64,000 nucleotides of DNA from Diprion similis. Its lineage: Eukaryota; Arthropoda; Insecta; Hymenoptera; Diprionidae. The notes under the pieces are model-generated. The model ran no database searches, was not told where the DNA came from, and worked only from the letters and a program-made list of their open reading frames with translations. The stretch covers positions 21,350,001 to 21,414,000 of the forward strand of contig NC_060110.1 in NCBI RefSeq assembly GCF_021155765.1, read 5' to 3'. Below, in pieces: positions 1 through 10,890 of the stretch (positions are counted from its first letter, which is position 1; every line of letters starts with the position of its first letter). The position numbers were made by a program, and so were the translations under genes.

Positions 1-1026
1 TTTCGACGACGATGAAAGACAGGAAACGGCTCCGCTGGCTCTGCGGCTATACTTTATATGCGTGTATTTACTGCGTCCGAAATTCGCGACTTCGGCTTAG
101 GCGCGAGACGAATCGGAGATTTTTGTTTGCGCAGCACGTCAGCAAATTCTCATTCATCCCGTATGCTGGAGAGAAAAAAGCACCGGACGACGAGCCCAAA
201 CACGCGTAGTTCACCCCTTCGCACATTTTGGCGTCACGCGCCATCGTACCGTAGTTTTATTTTTACACCCTATATTTTTCAATCTTACCTATCACGCGAA
301 AATTCCCTCACCAGTACTCGCAGATTCAAAGTTCAAACTCGCGCGGTCTAGTGGTGAGGATTGAAAATTCTTAGGTATTACTCGGGAGGTGAATAAATTT
401 TAAATTTATCAAAATTCGTCAACGTCTTGTTTTTTAGCAGCAATATATTTTACGCCGGCCAATTTTAATCGTATGTTTTTTTCAATATAATTTTAGAAAT
501 CATCTGCCTAGATGATGGTTTCATTTTACCTGCAGTACAGTTATTTCATCATTCGTCGTTGCGTGTTGGTTCGTCGTTTGATAAGCATGAGTTTTTTACT
601 TAGAAGCGAAATAAATAGAAATAAAAAAGAAAACTCAATTAAGCTCGTTAACGAATATATACTGTGAATTCTTATTCGTCTATGTAATTAAAATAATCGA
701 GGATTTGTTTCTTTTTTTTTCTCTGCTTCTCTTTCTATTTTTATTCTTTCTCTGATAGAACTACGCGGATTGTGACTTATTGCTTGTATTGAATATTAAT
801 AAGTCCATTATATAATCCTTAGATAAAATTTTAATCATTTTTTCTGCTCATTGCAATGCTGATTCTCTCTGACCTAATACCCAACCGTTGCACAAAAATA
901 AAAATAGGCAAATCTATTGGTTATAAAGTTGGAGTAATTTTTTTTCCACAATCCCGTTATAACTGAATTCAATTAACCCCCCGAATCAATAAAGAAATCT
1001 GTTACAAACCTGGGCAATTGTACCTG

Positions 1027-1227
1027 TCAATTAGCGTTTATTTTTTTCTGGATGTAGGCGATTTCCTGCGGAAACCGGACGCGCATGGAAGTTCGGTAGC
1101 TCACTTCCAACCCCATGTCGAGGTCTGCTACTATTTTTAACAACCCTGTATCCCCAACCACCCTCCGTATCACCCGCTGAACGCGCTGATCCCTTCGTTT
1201 AGAGCTGAGCTCCGCCAGCAGCCGCAT
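1027..1227 (-). CDS. Short hypothetical ORF, 66 codons, doubtful
   Basis: I do not recognise this frame. It starts at an ATG with a favourable insect-like context (CAAAATG) and encodes a charged, arginine-rich peptide without a signal peptide or membrane segment. The composition (balanced hydrophobic residues, a run reading RVQRVIRRVVGDTGLLKIV) is more protein-like than most chance frames nearby. It sits just before a T-rich tract that ends in a CT microsatellite after an AATAAA. It could therefore be the remnant of a retroelement reading frame on the other strand, or pure chance. Confidence 0.2.
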   Translation of the reverse strand: MRLLAELSSKRRDQRVQRVIRRVVGDTGLLKIVADLDMGLEVSYRTSMRVRFPQEIAYIQKKINAN

Positions 1228-1746
1228 TTTGGTAAAATTTTTTTCGATTTATATTATTATTAATACGAAATCTCATCGCGTCTCTGAGAATCCTTCAATT
1301 AGTATTATTTTTTTTTCTCTCTGTCTCTCTCCCTCTCGTTATATTTATATTTTAATGAATTTTTTCTTGTACTCTTAAATTTTTACTTTTATTTTATTAT
1401 TTTTCTCTGTTTTTTTTTGTGTATTATATCTTTATATTATTATACTACTTCACTTTCGTTCTACTATTTTCAACAATTTACATCTGTTTTATCCCCATAT
1501 TATTTCTATTATTTTTAACTATCTTATTTATTTTTACTTATCTTATTTATTTTTTATTTCCTCATTTAATTCTATAGTTGATAACCTGTGTTGTAATTTT
1601 TTCCCGACTCTATGTTTATATATGTTATCTATTTGTTTCTATGTTCTGTCTACTCTTAGAATTCTAATTTAATTTTAATATAATTGTGTGTTCTGCACAC
1701 ATGTTCAACTTGTATTAATGCATCGCCTAAGGGGACTTGTCTTAGA

Positions 1747-1797
1747 ATGAATAAACGCTTTGCTCTCTCTCTCTCTTTCTCTCTATCTCTCTCTTAT
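1747..1797 (+). repeat. CT-rich microsatellite after AATAAA
   Basis: An AATAAA at about 1750 is followed within 12 bases by an interrupted CT repeat reaching about 1795. A polyadenylation-like signal running into a simple repeat resembles the 3-prime end of a non-LTR retroelement, but no reverse transcriptase frame was found upstream, so the element assignment is only a suggestion. Confidence 0.45.
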
Positions 1798-3280
1798 TTT
1801 ACTTTCATCCCTTCGTCTCGCATGCCGCATACGTTATAATGCGTAAAAAGCCACGCGCACGTTGAAGAGGTGAGTATTTTTTATTTCTTTTACATCCGCT
1901 CTAGCCCGACGTCTAACAAGCTGGAGATAATAATTATCACAGCCCTCTGTTGCCTGGAACTCTTTTCACGCCCCATAAACATTCCATTTTACAAGGTAGA
2001 GTTTCTCTACATATCAAGGCGCCAACCATTACGTCGTGATAAAACTTCACGTGTCTGATTCTAATATTCCCGATATTTAAGTCGGAAAAATGATAAGAAA
2101 AATGTGAATCTATATTAAGACCCTTATTGCATCAGGCATTGTGTAACAATATAACATGATAATACAACGAAATTTGATAATGTAATGGGGAATAGATCGT
2201 TTGAAATAAAATCGTGTCAGTAGAATCCAGACGTGCAGCGACCATATGCGCAACAGCAAAGGCGTCTGTAAAAAGTTTCCTCGCAGCTCTTTGACTGGTT
2301 TTGATTGATCGAACCCTTCCGTGATTGTGTGCCAATCTCATACGATGTTTATCGATACATCACCGAGGCCAGGTTATTAACCGAGGTGCAAACGACGACG
2401 GGGGGTTTGCGTGGGCCACGTCGTAGGCCATGCAGAAATATACTCATCCAATCATGAAGAGTTATATAGGTATCCATGCCGAGGCGTATACTCGCGGGTA
2501 TACATATCATGCATATAGAACTCATGCAGAAGCGGATCTGACGGTGGGGTGGAGGGGGAGGAGGGAGAATTCGGGCGGCCAGAGAAAATAGAATTGGGCA
2601 AACAAGGTGTAGGTATAATTTCTGGCCCTTTATTTGCGGAACACACAAAACGCCAACCGCCGATGTAATCTATGGCAAACAATGCGGCGTAGGTGCGATA
2701 ATTGACCAACGGAAAGACAGATTGCCTTTTGATGCCGCCGGGGGCGACCTTCTGATCACGCGAAAAACACGGAGTCCGCCAATCCGGCCGACGATTTGTC
2801 TGAATCAGTGATTAGTCGGTATACATATACCTACGTTAGCACCATTGATCGGTCTCAGTCGATGTTCAGCTTCAGTCACACTTTTTCGACCCAGGAAAAT
2901 GCATGTATCTCGTCACGCAATCGGTCTCGGTGTCTCAACTATTGGCAGAATATTGGCCAATGGCTCTCCCGGTAATGGCGAGATCGCATGTCGACAGATA
3001 TCGATATGCACCAGGCCATTGGAAGGATGGATTTGGAGGAATTAGTAGTATCCGTGTGTAGTAATTAGACTTATCGGCAAACATTTTTACCGACGTTTAC
3101 CGATTGAACTGTTTTGCTCGTGGAGTTGTCCAAATTTATTCGAAACCGAATTTAGAACATTTTTCAACATCTAGTTTATACTCCATACCCAGATTTAGAC
3201 TATTTCTTAAATTCGGAATTTGTCTGTTTGTGAAATGGTGGATTGTTTTTACCTTAGCCATGACCTTCGAACTCTATTCT

Positions 3281-3655
3281 CTGTTCAGCCATTCGCCCAG
3301 AATTCTATCATAATCAGTGGTTGTGATTAAGTTTTGACACGTTTCAATCACGATATGATAACTCTTCTTAACTTAAGATAAAAAAAACTTACGCCATCGT
3401 CATATCTTCTGACAATTCGTCCGCTTTGGCTTTGCTGATTATACTCTTGACCTCCTCGTAGCTCTCACAGGGTGACGGGTAGAGCTTTTCGTCGATCGCC
3501 TTCCGGACACAGTGGCTGTACGCAGTGGAAACATAGACTCCGACCTGGAACGTGACGACTTTACTTTTTGTGACTGACGAAGAAGTCGAAGATCTTCGTA
3601 CCTTCAAATTCTTGCACTCTCTCGCAATGTCGATGACAGACTTGACGCCTTTCAG
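3281..3655 (-). pseudogene. FAR gene fragment (end of exon 4, exon 5, start of exon 6)
   Basis: This is a detached piece of the minus-strand FAR gene, matching 9584-9958 at near identity with only a handful of substitutions visible. Reading on the minus strand it contains the last ~54 nt of exon 4 (3602-3655), the 57-nt intron 4, the complete exon 5 (3393-3544, with the [17 protein letters not shown] motif), intron 5 and about 24 nt of exon 6 (3281-3304). Introns are retained, so it arose by DNA duplication, not by retroposition. Both ends stop abruptly inside exons and no other FAR exons lie nearby, so it cannot make an enzyme. The exon 5 frame is still open, which implies a recent origin or gene conversion with the parent about 6.3 kb away. 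Confidence 0.9.
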
Positions 3656-6600
3656 AAAATTTCAAATTTCAAATTCCCACACATTCAAGGCATACAAATG
3701 AAATGCACCCTGTAATTATAACAGAATACCTAACGAATCTTTGAATGTGCGCCGCATTTTTTTCGAAACCTTTTTATTCACCAAGGTAAATTAAAGTCAA
3801 GCGCGCGTGTGTGAATTAGCATAAATTTTTTATCCCACCGTCTGGCAAAAATTCAACATTACCGTTAGTAAGAAGAAAAAAAAAGAAGAGAAGAATACAA
3901 TAAATAATGAAAAAGAAAGACGAAAGAAAGAAAATAACAAAACACAAAAAGAAAGTCCTGAAAATTAGCATATTTTTTTCCAACACCGCTCGTCCCGAGT
4001 TTAAATCTCTTTCCCAAGACGAAGGGGATAAGACGTAGGCAGGAGCAATTATTATGCAACGCTTGGAACAGTAGCGAGCCAGCAGCAGTAAATCGTTCTC
4101 CCTGTTATCAAAAGCGACCAGGTGACGTTGCGGTTTATTCTTGCAATTCACAAAGCATCTCCGACGGTCATCTCGGTGTAGATATCACTGCCAGCTCCGT
4201 CTTCTGCGGTATCAAGCGGCCGAAAGCCATTTGCATGCAATTGCGGAGTCGATAATGCGATCCTTTGCCACTGCTTCCATCCCCCTGGATCCGTCTGAGC
4301 ATCGAAGGAACGGAGAAGGGCTGACGTACCCCTTTTCCTTGGAAATGAAATTAATTATTTTTCATCTCCATCGCGTCGACGAGTCCGCAGCTTTTTACTC
4401 TGAACGTAGGATATGCGCGGGAAGGTGCGCAAAAGGTGTTGTATCATCTCTGCCGCCGACTGCACGTAGGTGACGTTACTTCTCCGCATCCGGATCTAGA
4501 TTAGAGGTAACAACTCCCCAGAGATCGCTTCATTAGACTAGCCAATCCCGTAACACCGCTCCACACCATATCCGAGGTGCGAAAGCTGCGCTCTGCAAGC
4601 TTCAGTTTTTCACCCCGTTGCAATTAGTCTCACTCTTCAAATCTCGACAAGTCAGCCGAATTTTTTTTTTTTTTTTTAATAAAAAGCCATTAGTTGTCTA
4701 CGAAAAATAATTTGATTGCAAGGAAAATGGTTCTTAGAAATTATTATTTACGATTACCTGAACAAAGGTACGATTGTAAGGGAGGACTACTTACCTTTCG
4801 TTCGTTTTTTTTATGTTTCTGGCTGTGGGTGGCGAGATTGGAAAATGTCTTTTTGATGAAAATTATTAGGATCGTTGATTAAATGGTCACGAATTAATTA
4901 TTTGCGGAGTCAGATTTTAAAACTGAAATTCAAATATTTGGCTCAGTATAAAAATATAAATGTTACTACAGTTTCAAAAGAAATAACATAGATTGACAAA
5001 ACAAAATACGACGTAGAAAAAAAGTATCACTACACAAAATTCTAGTAAATTACACGTTTAACTTTATCAAACAACAACGAGAGAATTTTGAAGAACTGTA
5101 CTATTCGAATACAAAAATTCAAGTGAAATCTCTTACTGAAAAAAGCGTGGTTTGAAGTAGAAATAACCAGAAAAAATTCCGCATGTGTTTGCAGAAAATA
5201 AATCATTGCATGAAGAAGTAGAGAAAAAGTATGAAACAATTTAGAATAAACTATAGAGTGTACCTAATATCTAGACGCAGCGGATATTAAGGATGTGACA
5301 CTGCTTAGCAAGTCCTAGCAAGTTTCTCTTAACATCGAAATTGCAAATGATTTGCAGCCCGTTAAGGTGTAAACAGTATATAACCCGTGTAGTAGACTAC
5401 GAACGGTGCATCTATATAGGATTCCATGCAGATGAACCTATATACCTTAATTACCGGAGCAAAGTTCCGACACGATTGGAAAAGTTTCACCAATGTTTGG
5501 AACTGCGTCGCTATTCCGAACGGATTAGATTTCCCGTCACGTTTGATTAAATTATCTCTCTCTCTCTCTCTCTCTCTCTCTACTCATTGATCCGCATCTC
5601 TTCTTAACCGAGATTGAACTTAAATTTAAGTTTGCATATTTCAAACCACTGATTATGGAGCATGGAGCCGTACTATTCGTCTATATGATCGTCGAATGAT
5701 CGTCGGTATGGAAATGATTTTTCCCTCATCTCGCGGACTTGATACAAAGATCCTGTCCAAACAATTTCAGACTGATTGTAAATATAAATTTATACACAAA
5801 CGCAGTCCCTGATATTTTGTTGCGAATTCGCATTCAAATTACGATTGAAGTTAATCGAAGGAAATAAATTTCCAAACAATTAAGAATGAAACAAACCAGT
5901 CAAGGATCAAAGAAAAGTGATTTATAGATCCGCGTCGTTCAGTATTTCCGTCTTCACGCTTTGCTGAGGACACCATTATCCAGTCGGGGATTCCAAAATC
6001 ATTCGGAAATCGATTGGGATCTGGATCGACGTGGTGCGGTGCGGTCGCAGGACGAAGACGGAGAATTCCGCCTGGAAGAGGAACACAAGGGAGGTGGAGG
6101 GCGGCGTTGGACTTGGGGTTAGAGGGATGAGGGGTGAGGGGGAGGGGAATGGAACGGCATAGCATTACTTGGGGCATTGTCTTCCCGCGGACGCACAACC
6201 GCGGAAATCAGCCTCCATTGTGCAAGGATGCCAGCACGCCCCGATTTACTGGCAAACATCTCGGTTGAAGCCGTTAATTGCGAGCGCCTTGATTAACGTT
6301 TAATTGTTTTTGTTTTAAGGGTGATAATCGGCATTTATCAGAAAAATAGCCCTCTTCTCGCCCTCTTTACTTGGCTGTGTTTAAACGGCCAGAACTCAAC
6401 ACGTAATCCACAGGCATCAGGGAAATGGTTGCACATCTTTGATTCGTTCATTTTCTACCTGTTGAAATATCTCTGCCATACTAATTAGCAACGATACCTA
6501 CTCTAGCCAGCTGACATTGTTTCTGAGAGAATCGTTGACTCAGTTAGGTCTGATATCAGACACGTCTTATTCTGAAACTCAGGGTGCGGTTACATGGGTG

Positions 6601-7182
6601 CATGGCCAGTGGAAATTGAATAATTAATGGCTCAGACAAGAATCTGCATAACCCTGCAAGAAATGTTACTGCAAGTAATTGTATTTCTTATTATTGGGAT
6701 TTATGAAATAAATAGCGACTCACGCACTTCTGTTTCTTTTAGATTTATTCCAAATACACCTTCTTTTATTTAGAATGAGTTTATAACAATAGAGGAGATT
6801 TTTAAAAACTTTGGTTTAGTTACAACATGCTCAGGGTTTCTATATTTGATTTCAAACCTACACGCACTCCGTTGTGTGTTCTCAAAGAAAGTTTCGAGAT
6901 CGAGCAACGGTGGGCCAGGAACCATATTGGCATAGTGTTATGACATAGGATTTATGGCGACCCCTTTTGAATATTGCTTGACGGTGCCATATACTCAAGA
7001 CTTATCCATTCACAAGTGAATTAAGCATGTTAAATGTGGGAATTATACTGAGGCATTTGGTGATTATAAAAGTATTAATCATAGTGATCAGATTCTTAAG
7101 GCAATGCGCAGATGTTACGTGGAAGACGTTGCTGGTAGCTCGCAATTGATAAACTCTGACAATATACGTGAATAAATCTAAA
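3656..7182. other. Intergenic DNA and probable 3-prime flank of the minus-strand FAR gene
   Basis: No convincing coding exon was seen. The part adjoining the FAR stop codon is probably 3-prime UTR: minus-strand AATAAA motifs occur at 6744-6749 and 6765-6770, about 420 bases beyond the stop. A purine-rich tract lies at about 3867-3960, and a TC microsatellite at 5555-5581. Confidence 0.5.
5555..5581. repeat. (TC)13 microsatellite
   Basis: Thirteen uninterrupted TC dinucleotides, in intergenic DNA. Confidence 0.95.
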
Positions 7183-10100
7183 CTATGATTCAGTAAAACT
7201 TGACGTGCTAAACATCAGATAGAATCCACCAAATAACTTCCAGACCACCCACAGAATCAGGATGCCAAGTGCCATGGACAACAGCTGATGCACGATGAAG
7301 AGGCTGGAATGAGTCAAATAACGTAATTTGTCAAAAGTGTTTTATTTTTCACGGCCTTCGCTCTCAACTGGACGTTAGTGTAACGAAATACTCAAAATTT
7401 TTACCAACCGTCTGTGTTTCTGTCTTGCTTGCTCTAGATTTGCATCCGATTCAAGCGAGATGAACTTCCGAAAGCCCTTAGCTGCGAATAGACAATATTC
7501 GTCCCAATCGACGGTTTCCATACTAAATGGGAAAATTTTCTTATCTTCGGGCTCAAGCTGCTTCCAGAGCTGCTGAATTTCACGATTTTCAAAATCCCAT
7601 TCACGTATCGAAAAGTAAGAATAAATGCGACTATGAATTCCAATTTTACTTATAACTTTATAAAGTCTGAAATAGTAACTGACGTTTAGTATCGTTTCTG
7701 AACCTATTTTATTTCTTGAACATGTATGTCTTATTTCTACATTTTACGTGGAGCGATTATTGGATTGATTCATACTCACTGCTGAGACTGTTTTCCCAAC
7801 AATGTGGAAAGCTTGTCAATTATCAAGGCTGGAATCAATTGGAAACACATCTCCAGTATGTAGAAAAGTAATTTTGACTTTGTCACCATACAAAAATGAT
7901 GGTAGATTGCTTTTTCTGATGGATAAAATGTTGCAGCCGTATCGAATTTACGTACAAACTGTTTCCAAATTATTGGTTTTTCTTTTCCAGACACATAATT
8001 ATAAACAGAAACATCCTTGTAGTGGCTGTAAATACGGATGAAAAATGACATTTCTGAAATGCATTATATTGGCACGCAAGCTACTCTGCGACAAGCCAAC
8101 CAGCCAAGCACTGCATATTCCAAATCTGGCATTTATTTGTTCAAACTTCGTATCGCTGCAAATGGATGCTTTTTATAATACCAAACTTTGTCTTGCATCG
8201 TGAGGAAGTTACTTGTGTTTCCAGAGTTTCAAATATCTCGAATCATTAGAATTGTTTCTGTTACTTTAATTGAAAATAGTGTTCGAAAGGATTACACCTG
8301 GTTGGGTTTCTCAAAAAACGATTGTTTCTTATTGCATATTATTTCAGTACATTTTCTCAAGTAAAGCATATGCGAAATGTGCAAAATGCAAGCTTAGCGA
8401 ATACGACACGGAGGCTCACAATCGACACGATGCACACCTGCACCACATAATATCAGCGGTATTGTTACTTTTACTGTTTCGTTATATTGCCTCATTAAAG
8501 TTTACGAAGAAGGGACTTTTTATGGCGCTGGAATCGACGACTCGATATGAGTTAAAGTGAATCAGTTGGAAATTTTAAAATCAGAGACTTGAAACTTTGA
8601 ACGCGATGATCTGAAAACTGTGTTCTTTGAGAAACATGTTTATTTTGTTCGGAAAAGAATTTTATTTTAAAAAAGGTAACCGAAAATTGTGTAACATAAA
8701 TGTTGAATTTTCTGTTTAACTTGTAAATTCGATAGCAGTTTTATATTGTCTTTCGTAGGTACTGGGACATTGATAAAGAATATGTGACGTTTAATTCGTG
8801 ATGTTTGGTAAACATTACCACTTTTTAGAAGAGGCCCAAGCGCAGGAAATTAGAGCGTTGCAAGTATAATCGACTGGGATAATATCAGCCACGGCATCGG
8901 GATCGGCTGAAATTACGTGCATGATTCCTAAGATGTATGCATACACAATTCCCAACATCCCAATTGGACTTGGCATCCAACCCGGAGTTGGCTCCTCGTA
9001 GGAACTTGACACTGTTGGATATTTTGAGGCCACGTTGATGAGGACAAGAAAAAATGTTCATTTCTGGCTCTTGACTTTCAGTCAGATATACTATGGCAGT
9101 TAGACATTATGTTACACTTTTGCAGACATAACATAACCCAGGTAATCTGCCAGAAAACTTGACTACGTTCTCAATGATAAACGCAACACTGGTTATAAAT
9201 TTTTACAAAAATCACAGTTTAATTTGTTATCGCAGTCAGAACTATAAGCGTCATTCGTATTCTGAAAAAATGAGTCAAGTAACCCGGAATGTCAGTTTTT
9301 TGATTGAAAGATTGTGTACCTACTTCAATTCAATAGACCAATACTTCGATTCTGGCCATTTCTGTACCTCGGAAAACTGCCTCGAACAAGATAAAATAAC
9401 TCTCAGGCTGAATATGTCGTCGAACACCAATAATGGACGAACGACAAGTTCACAGCCGAGGAAGATGTACGGATAATTAGCTTACACGTTCCTCACCGAT
9501 TGATGGTCTGAAAATCGCAAACGGTAGATCCTTTGCAAACTCGTCGACGACACCCTCGGCTATGGCCTTGCTGAACGAGTACGTGTTCGGCCATTTGCCC
9601 AGAATTCTATCATAATCAGTGGTTGTCACTAAGTTTTGACACATTTCAATCACGATTTGATAACTCTTCTTAACTTAAGATAAAAAAAACTTACGCCATC
9701 GTCATATCTTCTGACAATTCGTCCGCTTTGGCTTTGCTGATTATACTCTTGACCTCCTCGTAGCTCTCACAGGGTGACGGGTAGAGCTTTTCGTCGATCG
9801 CCTTCCGGACACAGTGGCTGTACGCAGTGGAAACATAGACTCCAACCTGGAACGTGACGACTTTACTTTTTGTGACTGACGAAGAAGTCGAAGATCTTCG
9901 TACCTTCAAATTCTTGCACTCTCTCGCAATGTCGATGACAGACTTGACGCTTTTCACATTAATGGAAAGAGCCACTTCGAGTTTTTCGTTAAAGTGGACG
10001 GTGGCAGCTAAGTGGAAGATCACTGATACCTGAAATAGTTATACTTCATTTTCTGTGGCTGTGGAATAAGCGAAACGTCAGCAAATCGGAGTCTGCAATA

Positions 10101-10709
10101 CCTCGTCGACGAGCCGCGCATAGTCAGTTACTGTGAGCCCAAATCTTTCCTCGGCAACGTCACCGACTATACAAACGATCTTTTCGAAAAAATTCGGTTG
10201 ATCTTTTCGCAGTACGTCAAATACCTGGACCAAAAAGGGTTTCCAAGAAATCGCCACTAAAGATGATTGAGTGGTGTCGGGAAAGTTGTAGACATTCGAA
10301 TTATCGTCTATGTATATCGTACAACTCTCCCTACAAAAAAATTATCCAAATTTTCCGTGGCGAGTATTACCGATTCAGCGAGTAGCGCATCCCTGCGTTC
10401 CTCAACACTCTTGCCCTTCTTCCCTCGTATCAGAAGGTAGATGGTCCCGATTTCTCGACAACTTCGGAGCAATTTCTCCGTCAGCATTTTCCCCAAAAAT
10501 CCGGTTCCACCTATCGGTACAAAACCAATTAGTTACACGTACTTGTCAAACAAGGAAAGTCGAGAGTATTTTCACCGTGAACCAAAAATTAAGGTAAATG
10601 TCGTTTTGAAAAGTTACCGATGAACCAAAAAAGGTTTGTCTTCGCGTGATTAATACTGACCGGTGATGAAGATGTTCTGTCCAGCATAGAATTGCTGTAT
10701 TTGCGACAT
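7183..10709 (-). CDS. Fatty acyl-CoA reductase, intact ten-exon gene (505 aa)
   Basis: The product is an alcohol-forming fatty acyl-CoA reductase, expected to reduce long-chain acyl-CoA to fatty alcohol with NADPH at the ER or peroxisome membrane. Exons, minus strand: 10709-10661, 10510-10371, 10224-10102, 10029-9904, 9846-9695, 9606-9497, 9011-8819, 8025-7780, 7666-7409, 7303-7183. All have GT/AG boundaries and compatible phases, and they sum to 1518 nt (505 codons plus TAG), a normal FAR length. Visible motifs are the Rossmann loop TGGTGFLG at residues 16-23, the catalytic pair YSFSK at 206-210, RPSI followed by EEPTPGW at the domain transition, a FAR_C-type domain from about residue 300, and a hydrophobic C-terminal helix at about 467-490. 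The exon 9 donor (GTTGGT) is weak; it was chosen because it keeps the phase and leads into the membrane helix. The start is the ATG before QIQQFYAG, but the frame stays open upstream (separate entry). It is the only FAR here on the minus strand, and it is more diverged from the two plus-strand loci than they are from each other. Confidence 0.93.
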
Positions 10710-10890
10710 ATTCACACGAATTGGTTCACCCAGTGGGGTACAGCTCAATACTGACGAGTTTGGAACTCCAGCAGCCTCTAGTATAGTCGTGAACAGCGAA
10801 CCCTGGTCTATGACGGTGGCAGCATTGATTCGGGGAAAGGGCCTCGATCCAACTAATATGTACTGTAAGTCATCCTCAAATGTGAATCCC
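10710..10890 (-). other. Possible N-terminal coding extension of the minus-strand FAR
   Basis: Upstream of the assigned ATG the frame remains open for about 65 codons, from just after an in-frame TGA at about 10905. The nearest part reads like protein (VIDQGSLFTTILEAAGVPNS, then EPIRVN directly before MSQIQQ). There is no in-frame ATG, so it would need an upstream exon carrying the start. Candidate acceptors are the AGs after GACTTAC (about 10864) and ATATT (about 10854). Some insect FARs have 40-70 residues before the Rossmann loop, so an extended first exon is plausible, but I cannot find the upstream exon. Confidence 0.4.

Larger units (their letters stand above)
1..3280. other. Intergenic DNA, AT-rich
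   Basis: I find no convincing gene here. The stretch from about 1240 to 1680 is strongly T-rich, with long runs of T and TTTATT, and looks like degenerate non-coding or old retroelement 3-prime sequence. Open frames at 58-351, 2132-2341 and 2349-2709 lack splice signals or recognisable motifs. The frame at 2452-2709 (minus) extends upstream of its first methionine and its N-terminal part reads like protein, but I could not find its boundaries. Confidence 0.5.
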
